DNA of 64,000 bases from an uncultured Candidatus Entotheonella sp. (GTDB lineage Bacteria > Tectomicrobia > Entotheonellia > Entotheonellales > Entotheonellaceae): contig OX639990.1 of the NCBI GenBank assembly GCA_951828535.1, forward strand, positions 3,553,905 through 3,617,904. The letters run 5' to 3'. Position 1 is the first letter of the stretch, and each line of letters opens with the position of its first letter. Position numbers and translations under genes: made by a program. Of this stretch, positions 7,878-19,672 are shown piece after piece. Below the pieces are notes generated by a model that was not told the origin of the DNA, searched no databases, and worked only from the letters and a program-made list of their open reading frames with translations.

Positions 7878-8273
7878 GTGGATGATGCCGAACTGAGGCG
7901 CGTGACGCGAGAAACTGCCGAGATGCTCTTTGGCCCCCCGAAGCCGGGCGAGGGCGTGTTCCAGTTGTGGAAGAAGTTCGACCCGGACCTGGCCCGCCAC
8001 ATTTCCACCTTCTTCACTGGCCGGCTTTACGCCCGCAACGTCATTTCCCAGAAAGAACGGGAATTGTGCGCTGTCGCCGCGCTGACGGTGCTGCAGCGGC
8101 TCGACGAGCTTCGCATCCACATTGGCGCCGCTCTGAACGTGGGGGCCACCCGGGAGGAGGTCGCCGAGGTCATTTTCCAGATGATGACGTACGGTGGTGT
8201 GCCCACCATGGTGGAGGGGCTGAAGGTTTGCAAGGCGGTTCTGCAGGAGAGGGGCATGTGGGACGGCGATTGA
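7878..8273 (+). CDS. Carboxymuconolactone decarboxylase / AhpD-like protein
   Basis: A 131-residue protein of the CMD fold. SQKERELCAVAALTVL and HIGAALNVGATREEVAEVI are the core helices, and VIFQMMTYGGVPTM follows. The AhpD CxxC redox pair is absent (the only nearby cysteine is in ELCAVAAL), so a peroxidase role like AhpD is unlikely. It belongs to the broad CMD set of decarboxylase-like proteins with unknown substrate. The GTG at 7878 was picked over an upstream ATG because GAGAGGG lies 7 bases before it. The stop overlaps the ATG of the following pilin gene by one base (TGATG), which couples the genes despite unrelated functions. Confidence 0.75.
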   Translation: MDDAELRRVTRETAEMLFGPPKPGEGVFQLWKKFDPDLARHISTFFTGRLYARNVISQKERELCAVAALTVLQRLDELRIHIGAALNVGATREEVAEVIFQMMTYGGVPTMVEGLKVCKAVLQERGMWDGD

Positions 8274-8794
8274 TGGGTGGCGGCAGGCCGTGCCGCTTGG
8301 GTGAGACGGGGTTCAGCCTGCTGGAGTTGATCGCCGTGCTCGCCATCTTGGGGCTCGTGGCTGCGATTGGCACGCCCAACGTGGTGTCGTGGCTGGCCCG
8401 TCTGCGCTCACGTACCGTTGCCGATGAGGTGGTGTCCGTGCTGCAATCGGCGCGTCTGCAAGCCATCGCCCATAACACCCGCCTGCAGGTATGCCTGTAC
8501 AGCACCGCAACCCCGCATGACTTCCTGACCCTCCGTAGCCTCGACCCCCTGCAGCCCGACTGCCCCGCGCCGCCTGCAACGTCAAGCCCCGCCTACGGGG
8601 CATTCCGCCGCACGATGACCGACTTGCCGGGTGTCCGCATCAAGACGACGACCCGCCGGTCGTTCGTCTTTGGCCCGCGCGGGACGGCGGCCGCCGGCAG
8701 CTTCACCCTCGAAACCATCGCGGACGGCCATGCACGGAAAATCATCGTGGCCCCCAACGGCCGCGTCCGGTCCGAGGAAGCCAAGGCGGGATAA
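8273..8794 (+). CDS. GspH/FimT-type pseudopilin
   Basis: A 173-residue type IV pilin-like protein. A short basic leader ends in G at about residue 13, followed by FSLLELIAVLAILGLVAAIGTP, the prepilin peptidase site and hydrophobic helix with the conserved Glu5. Downstream, LRSRTVADEVVSVLQSARLQAIAHN matches the FimT/GspH helix, and the C-terminal beta region ends IIVAPNGRVR, typical of the family. FimT-type minor pilins prime pilus assembly and some bind DNA for uptake. It is first in a three-gene minor pilin cluster. Translation starts in the stop codon of the preceding gene. Confidence 0.85.
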   Translation: MGGGRPCRLGETGFSLLELIAVLAILGLVAAIGTPNVVSWLARLRSRTVADEVVSVLQSARLQAIAHNTRLQVCLYSTATPHDFLTLRSLDPLQPDCPAPPATSSPAYGAFRRTMTDLPGVRIKTTTRRSFVFGPRGTAAAGSFTLETIADGHARKIIVAPNGRVRSEEAKAG

Positions 8795-8797
8795 ATC

Positions 8798-9436
8798 TTG
8801 AAAGCCACCCTACGAGACCAGCACGGCTTCACCCTCATCGAGCTGCTGATTGCCCTCGCTGTTGGCTCGCTCGTCATGGGCGGCATCTACGGCGTTTTGG
8901 TGCAGCAGCGCAACGCCTATGCGCGGCATCAGCAGATGCTGGAAATGCGGCAAAACGTTCGCATGGGTCTCGACGTGATGGCCAACGACATCCGCATGGC
9001 CGGTTTTGATCCGACGGGAAACGCCGCCGCCGGCATCGTCACCGCCCAGGCCGATCTGATGCGCTTCACGATCGACCGCAACGGCAGCGGCACGATCGGT
9101 GACGCCGCGTTTGAAGACGTTGCCTACCGTGCCAGGTCCGGCAGTCTGCGCATCCAGTCGGTGCGGGAGAAGGCAGGCGGCTTTCAGGCGGTCGTCGACA
9201 CAATTCAGCGGCTGCGATTCTGCTACGTGTTGCCCAGCAACGATCCGCGGCTCCCCTGTGTGCCGCAGGTGCCGGCGGGACAGTTGCAAAACATCCGCGC
9301 CGTGCGCCTGACGCTCACCGCCAGAGCGTCGCACCGTGATCCGCAGCACGCGGAAAACGACGGCTATCGAACGCTCGAACGGGTCGCCACGGTGCAACTC
9401 AGGAATGTCGCCTTGACAGACGAGCCGGGATGGTGA
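8798..9436 (+). CDS. PilW-like minor pilin
   Basis: A 212-residue prepilin with leader MKATLRDQHG and the processing site followed by FTLIELLIALAVGSLVMGGI. The central part (VRMGLDVMANDIRMAGFDPTG) is diagnostic of PilW-type minor pilins. The start is a TTG at 8798, 3 bases after the upstream pilin stop, which is the only reasonable start before the class III leader. It should insert in the inner membrane and join the initiation complex at the pilus tip with the FimT- and PilV-like neighbours. No PilX or PilY1 gene follows, so the usual cluster is shortened. Confidence 0.85.
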   Translation: MKATLRDQHGFTLIELLIALAVGSLVMGGIYGVLVQQRNAYARHQQMLEMRQNVRMGLDVMANDIRMAGFDPTGNAAAGIVTAQADLMRFTIDRNGSGTIGDAAFEDVAYRARSGSLRIQSVREKAGGFQAVVDTIQRLRFCYVLPSNDPRLPCVPQVPAGQLQNIRAVRLTLTARASHRDPQHAENDGYRTLERVATVQLRNVALTDEPGW

Positions 9437-9439
9437 CGG

Positions 9440-9958
9440 ATGCCGGACGAGGCAGCAAACAGGGGTCGGGAGCGCGGCTTCACGCTCATCGAGGTTATGG
9501 TAGCCGTGCTTCTGTTGGCCTTGGGACTGTCGGCATTGGCTGCGATGCAGATAACCGCGGTCACCATCAACGCCAGGGCCAACGGTATGACGCGGCTCCT
9601 CACGATGGCGCAGGAACGGCTGGAATTACTGCTCGCGCTTCCCTACAACCATCCGCATTTGCTGGACACGGCCGCAGGCGCCGCCAAGACGACCTATGAC
9701 GTCGCGCCCGGTGACGTCCCAGACGGTCATCGCGTGTATTGGTGCGTCAACGAGGGATTCCCGCGTCCCCAGCTCAAGACCATCGACGTCGTCGCGGCGC
9801 AATCTGGCGATGCCGCTGAGGACAGCAATCTGAACTGCGCCCTGGACGCCGGCGAGGACGCCAATGACAACGGTCGTCTCGACCAAGGCAGGCGGACGTT
9901 CGTGCTGTCGGGCGTACGGTCGGTCATCGGGGCGACGTATCTGGCGCCGCAAGATTAG
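9440..9958 (+). CDS. PilV-like minor pilin with a Ca-binding-type acidic loop
   Basis: A 172-residue prepilin with leader ending RERG and then FTLIEVMVAVLLLALGLSALAAMQ, the PilV/GspI-type signature. The middle is typical of PilV (MTRLLTMAQERLELLLALPYN). Near residues 137-147 there is an acidic loop (DAGEDANDNGRLDQG) with the spacing of dockerin or EF-hand calcium loops (DxNDNGxxD). Minor pilins and PilY1 are known to use calcium, so this may be functional, but that is inference. It is the last gene of the pilin cluster and overlaps the convergent Lon-like gene by 4 bases. Confidence 0.82.
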   Translation: MPDEAANRGRERGFTLIEVMVAVLLLALGLSALAAMQITAVTINARANGMTRLLTMAQERLELLLALPYNHPHLLDTAAGAAKTTYDVAPGDVPDGHRVYWCVNEGFPRPQLKTIDVVAAQSGDAAEDSNLNCALDAGEDANDNGRLDQGRRTFVLSGVRSVIGATYLAPQD

Positions 9959-12426
9959 GCAAGGCCGGATCGCCCCCCAGGCGGCGTCCGCAGAACGCCG
10001 TTGGTGGGGGCGCGGCGATGCTGGAAGGCGTACCACTGCTCGGCGTAGCGCCGCAGTTGGGCATCCACGCGGCCGTTCACCGTGCCGGCGTCGACACCCG
10101 TCAGAATGGGCAAGCCGTCGTCGATGGTGGGAATGAGGTAGAGATGGAACTGCTGGGCCGCCACGGCATCGACGACCTCTTGCTTGAGCATCAGGTCATC
10201 GACGTTTTGCGGCGGCAGCAGCACCCCTTGCGTGCCGGTCAGGCCCTGCCGCCGGCAGACGTCGAAAAAGACCTCGATTTTCTCGTTAACGCCGCCGATG
10301 GGCTGTATTTGTCCTTGTTGATTTACCGATCCGGTGACGGCGATGCCTTGATCGACCGGCAGATTGGCCAGCCCGGACAGCAACGCGTACACCTCGGCGG
10401 CTGAGGCGCTGTCGCCTGCCACCCCGTCATACGACTGCTCGATGCACAGGCTGGCGCTGAGAATCAGGGGTTTATCCTGCCCGTAAGCGCGCCGCAGGTA
10501 GCCGCTGAGGATGAGAATGCCTTTGTGATGGACGGCATCGCTCAGTTCCACCTCGCGTTCGATGTTGACGATGCCCGCGTCGCCCATCGAGGTGACCGCG
10601 GTAATGCGCATCGGGCAGCCGAAGGTGGTGCCGTCGGCCAGTTCGTATACCGACAGGCCATTCACTTGGCCGACAACGGCGCCGCGGGTGGTCAGTAGCA
10701 AAAGGTCCTCGTCGATCATTTCGTAGATCTGCTCGGCGGTCAGGTTCAGCCGCTCCTGCCGCGCCAGTAGCGCCCGCTCCACGGCCGCCGCGGTGATCAT
10801 CGCCGTGCCGTCCTTGCCGGCCCAATAATTCGCCTCCCGCGCCACGTCGGCCATAACGTCCAGACAGGCGCTGATTTTGCTCTGGCGTCCGGCAGTGCGC
10901 ACACCCCACTCGACCAACGCCGCTACGGCCTCGCGGTCACACGGACGCAACCCCGCTTCGCGGCAGATGCGGCTGAGGAAACCGGCAACTTGCAGGACGG
11001 TTTCGTGCTGGCGCGGCAGCGTGGTATCGAAGTCGGCTTTGACCTTGAACAAGCGGCTGAAATTGGCGTCTTCGTAGGCCAGTTGCTGGTAGAGGTCCTC
11101 ATCGCCGAGCAGGATGACCTTCACGTCGCACGGAACCGCATCCGGCCTCAGCGGCGTCGTTGGCACCAGGGTATGGTGATCGATGGACTGGATGTCCGCC
11201 CTGCCGTGGCGCAGCAGGCGTTTCAGCGTTGACCAGACCAGGGGGTCGTACAGGGCCTCCTGGGCGCGAAAGACGAGGTAGCCGCCGTTGGCACGGTGGA
11301 TGGCTCCGGCGCGGATGCCCATGAAGTCGCTGCGCCAGGCGCCGCCGTGCTCGACCGCGGGCTCGATGGCGCCAAACAGGTTCTTGTAGGTCGGCGAGGC
11401 TTCAAAGACCAACGGGCGGCCCGTCCTGTCGCCGTGGTCAACGATGACGTTGACCTGAAAGTCATGGAACGGCTCCTCGTCGTCATACGGTGACCGCGCG
11501 GGCTCCCTGTCGGACGCCGCCGGGAGACCAGAATGAAAGCGCTCGCACTCCTCGTTCAGAGCCTCTTCCGCGTCCTGCAGGTAGCGTTTCACACCCGCTG
11601 CGTCAAACACCTTCTCGACCTCGGCTACGGCCTCCCGGATGACCGGCTTTAACGCGGCGCGCTCCAGCGTTCGCAGGTCCTCCTGCATCTTCTGGCGCAG
11701 TTCGCCCAGCTCGGCCAACACGTCGGCGCTGGCCGCGTTTAGCGTGTCCTGTCGGGCGCGCAGATCGCGGAAGCGGGTGATGTCGAAGCCGCCGCCATCG
11801 ACACGGTCTTCCAGTTCCGCCATGGGCGTCAGACGTCCCTCGATCACTGGCGCCACTTCCGCCGCCAGCGCCAAGTCCAGCCCCTGCCAAATCAGGCCGA
11901 AGGCCGGCGCCAGGCGCGCCTCGAGTTGCGCCACCAGCCGCTGTTCGCGCCGCTGATACCGGTCCAGGCAGCGAGCCTTTCGGTGCTGGCAGTCGGCGCC
12001 TGCCAACGCCTTCGGCATGCTCTCCTTAAGGCCGTCGATCAAAGCCTGCATGGACTTTTTCAACGCCACGCCCTGTCCCGCCGGAAGCACTAAAAGGCGC
12101 GGGCATTCCGGGCTCTTGAAGCCATACACATAACACAGGTCCGGCGGCCTCGCCTCGGGGTCCTGAAGCTGCGCCGCGATCTGCCGCACCGCCGCCAGCT
12201 TGCCCGTACCGGCGTCGCCGGAAACGTACACGTTGTACCCGGCGTGGTTGATCTCCATGCCGAGCAGCAGCGCCTTGCGGGCGCGCTCCTGGCCGATCAA
12301 GCCCGCCTCCGGCGCCACGTCATCAGTGCTCGCGAAGGGAAGGCTTTCGGGGTCGCACCGCCACCGCAGTCTGGCGATCGGCACCTCGGGAAACGCCGCC
12401 GTGTCGTGCCTGTCGATTGGGCTCAC
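9955..12426 (-). CDS. Lon-like ATP-dependent protease (COG1067, LonB-like)
   Basis: An 823-residue AAA+ protease of the Lon-like group with an N-terminal AAA domain and no LON substrate-binding domain. The Walker A is SGDAGTGKLAAV near residues 70-80. A long helical insertion follows, and Walker B lies near VILLGDEDLY. The C-terminal S16 protease domain contains the catalytic dyad Ser673 (GDSASAAE) and Lys716 (GVNEKIEVFF). Their 43-residue spacing equals that in E. coli Lon. It degrades unfolded or regulatory proteins in the cytosol. The GTG at 12426 is preferred because GGAGG lies 4 bases before it; an upstream ATG at 12465 is possible. It is divergent from sat-cysC across a region with an inverted repeat. 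Confidence 0.9.
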   Translation of the reverse strand: MSPIDRHDTAAFPEVPIARLRWRCDPESLPFASTDDVAPEAGLIGQERARKALLLGMEINHAGYNVYVSGDAGTGKLAAVRQIAAQLQDPEARPPDLCYVYGFKSPECPRLLVLPAGQGVALKKSMQALIDGLKESMPKALAGADCQHRKARCLDRYQRREQRLVAQLEARLAPAFGLIWQGLDLALAAEVAPVIEGRLTPMAELEDRVDGGGFDITRFRDLRARQDTLNAASADVLAELGELRQKMQEDLRTLERAALKPVIREAVAEVEKVFDAAGVKRYLQDAEEALNEECERFHSGLPAASDREPARSPYDDEEPFHDFQVNVIVDHGDRTGRPLVFEASPTYKNLFGAIEPAVEHGGAWRSDFMGIRAGAIHRANGGYLVFRAQEALYDPLVWSTLKRLLRHGRADIQSIDHHTLVPTTPLRPDAVPCDVKVILLGDEDLYQQLAYEDANFSRLFKVKADFDTTLPRQHETVLQVAGFLSRICREAGLRPCDREAVAALVEWGVRTAGRQSKISACLDVMADVAREANYWAGKDGTAMITAAAVERALLARQERLNLTAEQIYEMIDEDLLLLTTRGAVVGQVNGLSVYELADGTTFGCPMRITAVTSMGDAGIVNIEREVELSDAVHHKGILILSGYLRRAYGQDKPLILSASLCIEQSYDGVAGDSASAAEVYALLSGLANLPVDQGIAVTGSVNQQGQIQPIGGVNEKIEVFFDVCRRQGLTGTQGVLLPPQNVDDLMLKQEVVDAVAAQQFHLYLIPTIDDGLPILTGVDAGTVNGRVDAQLRRYAEQWYAFQHRRAPTNGVLRTPPGGRSGLA

Positions 12427-12458
12427 ACTGCCTCCGAAGATGGCTGCCAAAACTTTGA

Positions 12459-14363
<1,905 letters not shown>

Positions 14364-14408
14364 GCGGGTAGGGCGGCGCGGCGGAGCGAGACCTGTCAGG
14401 AGAAGGCG

Positions 14409-15293
14409 ATGGTTAAGACGTCGTCCGAAGTGGCGGTGGGACTCATCCAGATGCAGGCTGAGGTGGACCCGCGGGCGAACGTGCAGCGGGCCGTCAGCGC
14501 TATCCGCGATGCCGCGGCGCAGGGCGCGCAGATCATCTGCTTGCAGGAGTTGTTCAGCACGCCCTATTTCTGCCAGACGGAGGACCTCGGCCCGTTTGCC
14601 CTGGCGGAGCCCATTCCGGGCCCGACGACCGACGCCCTGGGAGGGCTGGCCGGGGAACTGGGAGTCGTGCTGATCGTGCCGCTGTTCGAACAGCGGACGC
14701 GCGGCCTGTATCACAACAGCGCGGTGGTGTTCGACGCCGACGGTGCCCGCCTCGGGACCTACCGGAAGATGCACATTCCCGACGACCCGGCGTACTACGA
14801 GAAGTTCTACTTCACGCCGGGCGACCTCGGTTTTCGAACGTTCAAAACCCGCTACGCTGACATCGGCGTGCTGATCTGCTGGGACCAGTGGTTCCCCGAG
14901 GCGGCGCGCCTGGTGGCCCTTTCCGGCGCCGACATCCTGTTTTATCCCACTGCCATTGGCTGGCACGACGATGAGACGGCCGAGGTGCGCCGCACGCAGC
15001 ACGAGGCTTGGGAACTCGTGCAACGCAGCCACGCCATTACCAACGGGGTCTACGCCGCCGCCGTGAACCGCGTCGGGCGCGAGGGCACGGTGACGTTCTG
15101 GGGCGCCTCGTTCCTGGCCGCGCCGGACGGCAGCCTGGTGGCCCGCGCCGCGCACGATGGGGAAGCCATCGTGGTCGCCAGGTGTGATCTGGACACCGTC
15201 GATACCATGCGCCAGCAATGGCCCTTTCTGCGTGACCGCCGTATCGATACGTACGGGGCGCTCACCGCCCGGTTTCTCGACAATGATGCCTGA
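14409..15293 (+). CDS. aguB: N-carbamoylputrescine amidase
   Basis: A 294-residue nitrilase-superfamily enzyme with the catalytic triad Glu47 (LQELFS), Lys120 (YRKMHIPD) and Cys157 (LICWDQWFPE). The cysteine motif and the TPYFCQTED segment are those of AguB. It hydrolyses N-carbamoylputrescine to putrescine, CO2 and ammonia. A strong AGGAGA ribosome-binding site precedes the ATG. The gene overlaps the start of the agmatine deiminase gene, so both steps from agmatine to putrescine are made from one transcript. Confidence 0.93.
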   Translation: MVKTSSEVAVGLIQMQAEVDPRANVQRAVSAIRDAAAQGAQIICLQELFSTPYFCQTEDLGPFALAEPIPGPTTDALGGLAGELGVVLIVPLFEQRTRGLYHNSAVVFDADGARLGTYRKMHIPDDPAYYEKFYFTPGDLGFRTFKTRYADIGVLICWDQWFPEAARLVALSGADILFYPTAIGWHDDETAEVRRTQHEAWELVQRSHAITNGVYAAAVNRVGREGTVTFWGASFLAAPDGSLVARAAHDGEAIVVARCDLDTVDTMRQQWPFLRDRRIDTYGALTARFLDNDA

Positions 15294-16341
15294 TACCCCC
15301 GCCGCCCTGGGCTACCGGATGCCGGCGGAGTGGGAGCCGCACGCCGCCACCTGGCTGGCCTGGCCGCATAACGAAGACACCTGGCCGGGACGCCTGCCGC
15401 AGGTCCGGGACATCTTCCTCGACATGATCGAGGCATTGCACCAGGACGAAACGGTGCACCTGCTGGTCAACGACGCGGCCACCGCCGATCAGGTGGGGCA
15501 CCGGATACATGATCGCGGTCTCGATGCACGCGCCATCAGGTTGCACGAAATACCCACCGCCGACGCCTGGCTGCGCGACAGTGGCCCTATTTTCCTCACG
15601 AGCGTCGACCCGCAGCCGCCTTTGGCCGCAAGCGCCTGGAGGTTCAACGCCTGGGGCGGCAAATACGACGACTTGCAGGCCGACGCCGGCCTATCGCAAC
15701 GCATCGCCTCGCGCCTCGGCGTGCCGTGTTTCGAGCCCGGCATGGTCCTCGAAGGCGGCGCCATCGACGTCAACGGTAGCGGCGCCTGTCTGACCACCGA
15801 GCAGTGTCTGCTGCATCCGAATCGTAACCCCGGGTTGCGGCGCGCTGACATTGAGCGCCATCTTGGCGCCACCCTCGGCGTTTGCCATGTCATCTGGCTC
15901 GGCCGCGGCATTGTTGGGGACGATACCGATGGGCACGTCGATGACGTGGCGCGATTCGTCGGCCCGGACACGGTGGTCTGCGCCCTGGAAACCGACCCGC
16001 AGGACGCCAACTTCGTGCCCCTGCAGGACAATTTCCGACGCCTGAAGGCGGCCACCGACGGGCGTGGCCGGCTCCTCGACGTGGCGCCCCTTCCTATGCC
16101 GGGGTGCGTCGGCGCCCCACCAGAGCGCCTGCCAGCCAGCTACGCCAACTTCTACGTCGGCAACGGCGCCGTACTGGTGCCCACCTACGACCATCCCAAC
16201 GACGACCCCGCGCTGCGCACCCTGCAGGACCTCTTTCCCGGCCGCCGCGTCGTCGGCATTGCCTGCGAGCCGCTCGTCTGGGGGCTTGGCGCCATCCACT
16301 GCGTGACCCAACAACAACCGGCTGTTGCCAGCAAGCCTTGA
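15283..16341 (+). CDS. aguA: Agmatine deiminase
   Basis: A 352-residue member of the guanidino-group modifying superfamily. EWEPHAATWLAWPHNEDTWPG is the N-terminal signature. WLRDSGPIFL holds the catalytic acidic/Arg region, GRGIVGDDTDGHVDD contains the catalytic His, and the C-terminal AIHCVTQQ carries the nucleophilic Cys340. It converts agmatine to N-carbamoylputrescine and ammonia. Two adjacent ATGs (15283 and 15286) are possible starts. Either overlaps the end of aguB by about 10 bases, so the reading frames are tightly coupled. No arginine decarboxylase is found here, so agmatine must come from a gene elsewhere or from outside. Confidence 0.93.
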   Translation: MMPDTPAALGYRMPAEWEPHAATWLAWPHNEDTWPGRLPQVRDIFLDMIEALHQDETVHLLVNDAATADQVGHRIHDRGLDARAIRLHEIPTADAWLRDSGPIFLTSVDPQPPLAASAWRFNAWGGKYDDLQADAGLSQRIASRLGVPCFEPGMVLEGGAIDVNGSGACLTTEQCLLHPNRNPGLRRADIERHLGATLGVCHVIWLGRGIVGDDTDGHVDDVARFVGPDTVVCALETDPQDANFVPLQDNFRRLKAATDGRGRLLDVAPLPMPGCVGAPPERLPASYANFYVGNGAVLVPTYDHPNDDPALRTLQDLFPGRRVVGIACEPLVWGLGAIHCVTQQQPAVASKP

Positions 16342-16384
16342 ATTTTTCACCCCGATTCAAGGCCTGCCAGCTATGGAGTGATCC

Positions 16385-18466
<2,082 letters not shown>

Positions 18467-18929
18467 GGAGGGGGAATGCGGAGGTGATCGCATTTGGGCG
18501 TAGAGCACTTCCGTATCTGATCGAACTATGAGGGAACTGGCGGCTTCGCGTAAGTCGGATCAGCCGTAGGCGTAATCCGGTAGCAGGAGCCTGCGTGGCG
18601 TGGTGGAATGTCGGATTACGCTTCGCTAATCCGACCTGCATGAATATGGGCTCATTCTGGGACCTGCCCGCCGTCGGTTTACGGCCGCTGCGAAGCGCTT
18701 GCGGGCGGTGGCGAGCGCTGAGCGTTTGTTTAGGGAGGTCCGCATGAACGAGCTTGCGTTGGGCCTGTATTTCTCGGCTTTCTTGGCATGTCTGGCGCTG
18801 CATCGCATGATACGACAAGCCTGCGCGGCACTTCCTTGCGACCGTCACCATCAGGGCGTACCAGAAAGCGTGGGCCATTCAGGCAGCGGGTGGGTGAATG
18901 CCCTCCCAGCGCAGGCCCGCCTGTTGGCT
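18467..18929. other. Intergenic region, repeat-bearing, no clear gene
   Basis: About 460 bases between the DUF255 gene and the convergent RidA-like gene. The first half holds the palindromic repeat at 18551-18640. In the second half an ATG at 18744, preceded by GGGAGG, opens an 84-codon frame running into the RidA gene on the opposite strand. It has a short hydrophobic start but no recognisable similarity and unusual Cys/His content, so I do not call it a gene. Confidence 0.5.
18551..18640. repeat. Dispersed palindromic repeat (GTCGGATTA...TAATCCGAC type), copy 1
   Basis: The core is a perfect inverted repeat, GTCGGATTA (18610-18618) and TAATCCGAC (18627-18635), around an 8-base CGCTTCGC loop. 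It is preceded by a diverged partner (TAAGTCGGATCAGCCGTAGG, then CGTAATCCGG). The tract TGGCG...TGGTGGAATGTCGGATTACGC recurs at 44,620-44,712, and shorter copies occur near 19,520 and 59,805. It is intergenic, REP-like, and may act as a bidirectional transcript end between converging genes. Confidence 0.75.
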
Positions 18930-19316
18930 CTATGCTTTTGCAGCAACCGCCTCGATCTCAAGCAGAAACTCGCCTCTCACCAAGCCGGCGCCGGTTAGCA
19001 GCATCGATGCCGGCCGCGCATCCCCCAGGAAGCGCGATCGGACCTTGACATAATCCGGGATATCCCGCTCGTGCAGCAGATAGTGGGTCACTTTGACCAA
19101 ATCGTCGACCATCATTCCCGCCGATTCCAGCATGTTGACGATGTGGCCCCAGGCCAGCTCGGCTTGACCGGTAATGTCGGCCGGTAAGCTGCCATCCAGG
19201 GCAAGGCCCGGCGTTCCCGAGGTGAACAGCCACCGTGCGCCCGGCGGCACTTCAATGGCGTCGCTGTAGCTGCCGATCTGCGCGGCAACCCCAACATTGT
19301 GAACGACGTTGTGCAT
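18930..19316 (-). CDS. RidA/YjgF-family protein lacking the usual catalytic arginine
   Basis: A 128-residue Rid-family protein with the expected core (WLFTSGTPGLALDGSLP, QAELAWGHIVNMLESAGM, LVKVTHYLLHERD). In archetypal RidA an Arg in the PAR(S/T) loop binds the enamine/imine carboxylate. Here the loop reads RPASMLLTG, with Met in that place, so imine deaminase activity is doubtful. It belongs to one of the non-RidA Rid subgroups of unknown substrate. The start at 19316 is chosen for the AAAGGA located 8 bases upstream. It stands alone next to a repeat. Confidence 0.8.
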   Translation of the reverse strand: MHNVVHNVGVAAQIGSYSDAIEVPPGARWLFTSGTPGLALDGSLPADITGQAELAWGHIVNMLESAGMMVDDLVKVTHYLLHERDIPDYVKVRSRFLGDARPASMLLTGAGLVRGEFLLEIEAVAAKA

Positions 19317-19672
19317 CACGCTCATCCTTTCTTGATCCGTTTCCCGATCCGTCGACTGGTGAATCCGGATACCGATACTCGGGTGTCCGACATGGCCGTC
19401 GTCGTCAGAATTTCCTCGACCCCCCGCCAATGCCCCTGAAACGGCATGAGTTCTCTTTTATCTTGTCGTCTCACCATTTGCAATCTCAACATCCAGGGTA
19501 AGCGCATATGGCATCATCCGGCTAACACCTGCGGCTAATCCGATCTACGTGAATGTGCGCTCGTCCTGTAACATGTTCCGTGATTGCTCACCTTCAGCGT
19601 CCGGTGTCCTGGGACCGGTTGGTTGAGATGGATCAGAGAATCGACAAGAACCTTCCGACAAAGGAATCGTCT
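19317..19672. other. Intergenic region between divergent RidA-like and lipoprotein genes
   Basis: About 355 bases. It contains a partial copy of the GGATTA/TAATCC palindromic repeat (near 19,515-19,550: ATCCGGCTAACACCTGCGGC then TAATCCGATC). Both flanking promoters must lie here, but no convincing -35/-10 pair was found. No open frame with recognisable similarity. Confidence 0.5.

Noticed and set aside
18744..18998. Frame of 84 codons with a good GGGAGG ribosome-binding site
   Set aside because: It runs 69 bases into the RidA gene on the opposite strand, has no recognisable similarity and its composition resembles the reverse of ordinary sequence. It could be a small membrane peptide but support is too weak.
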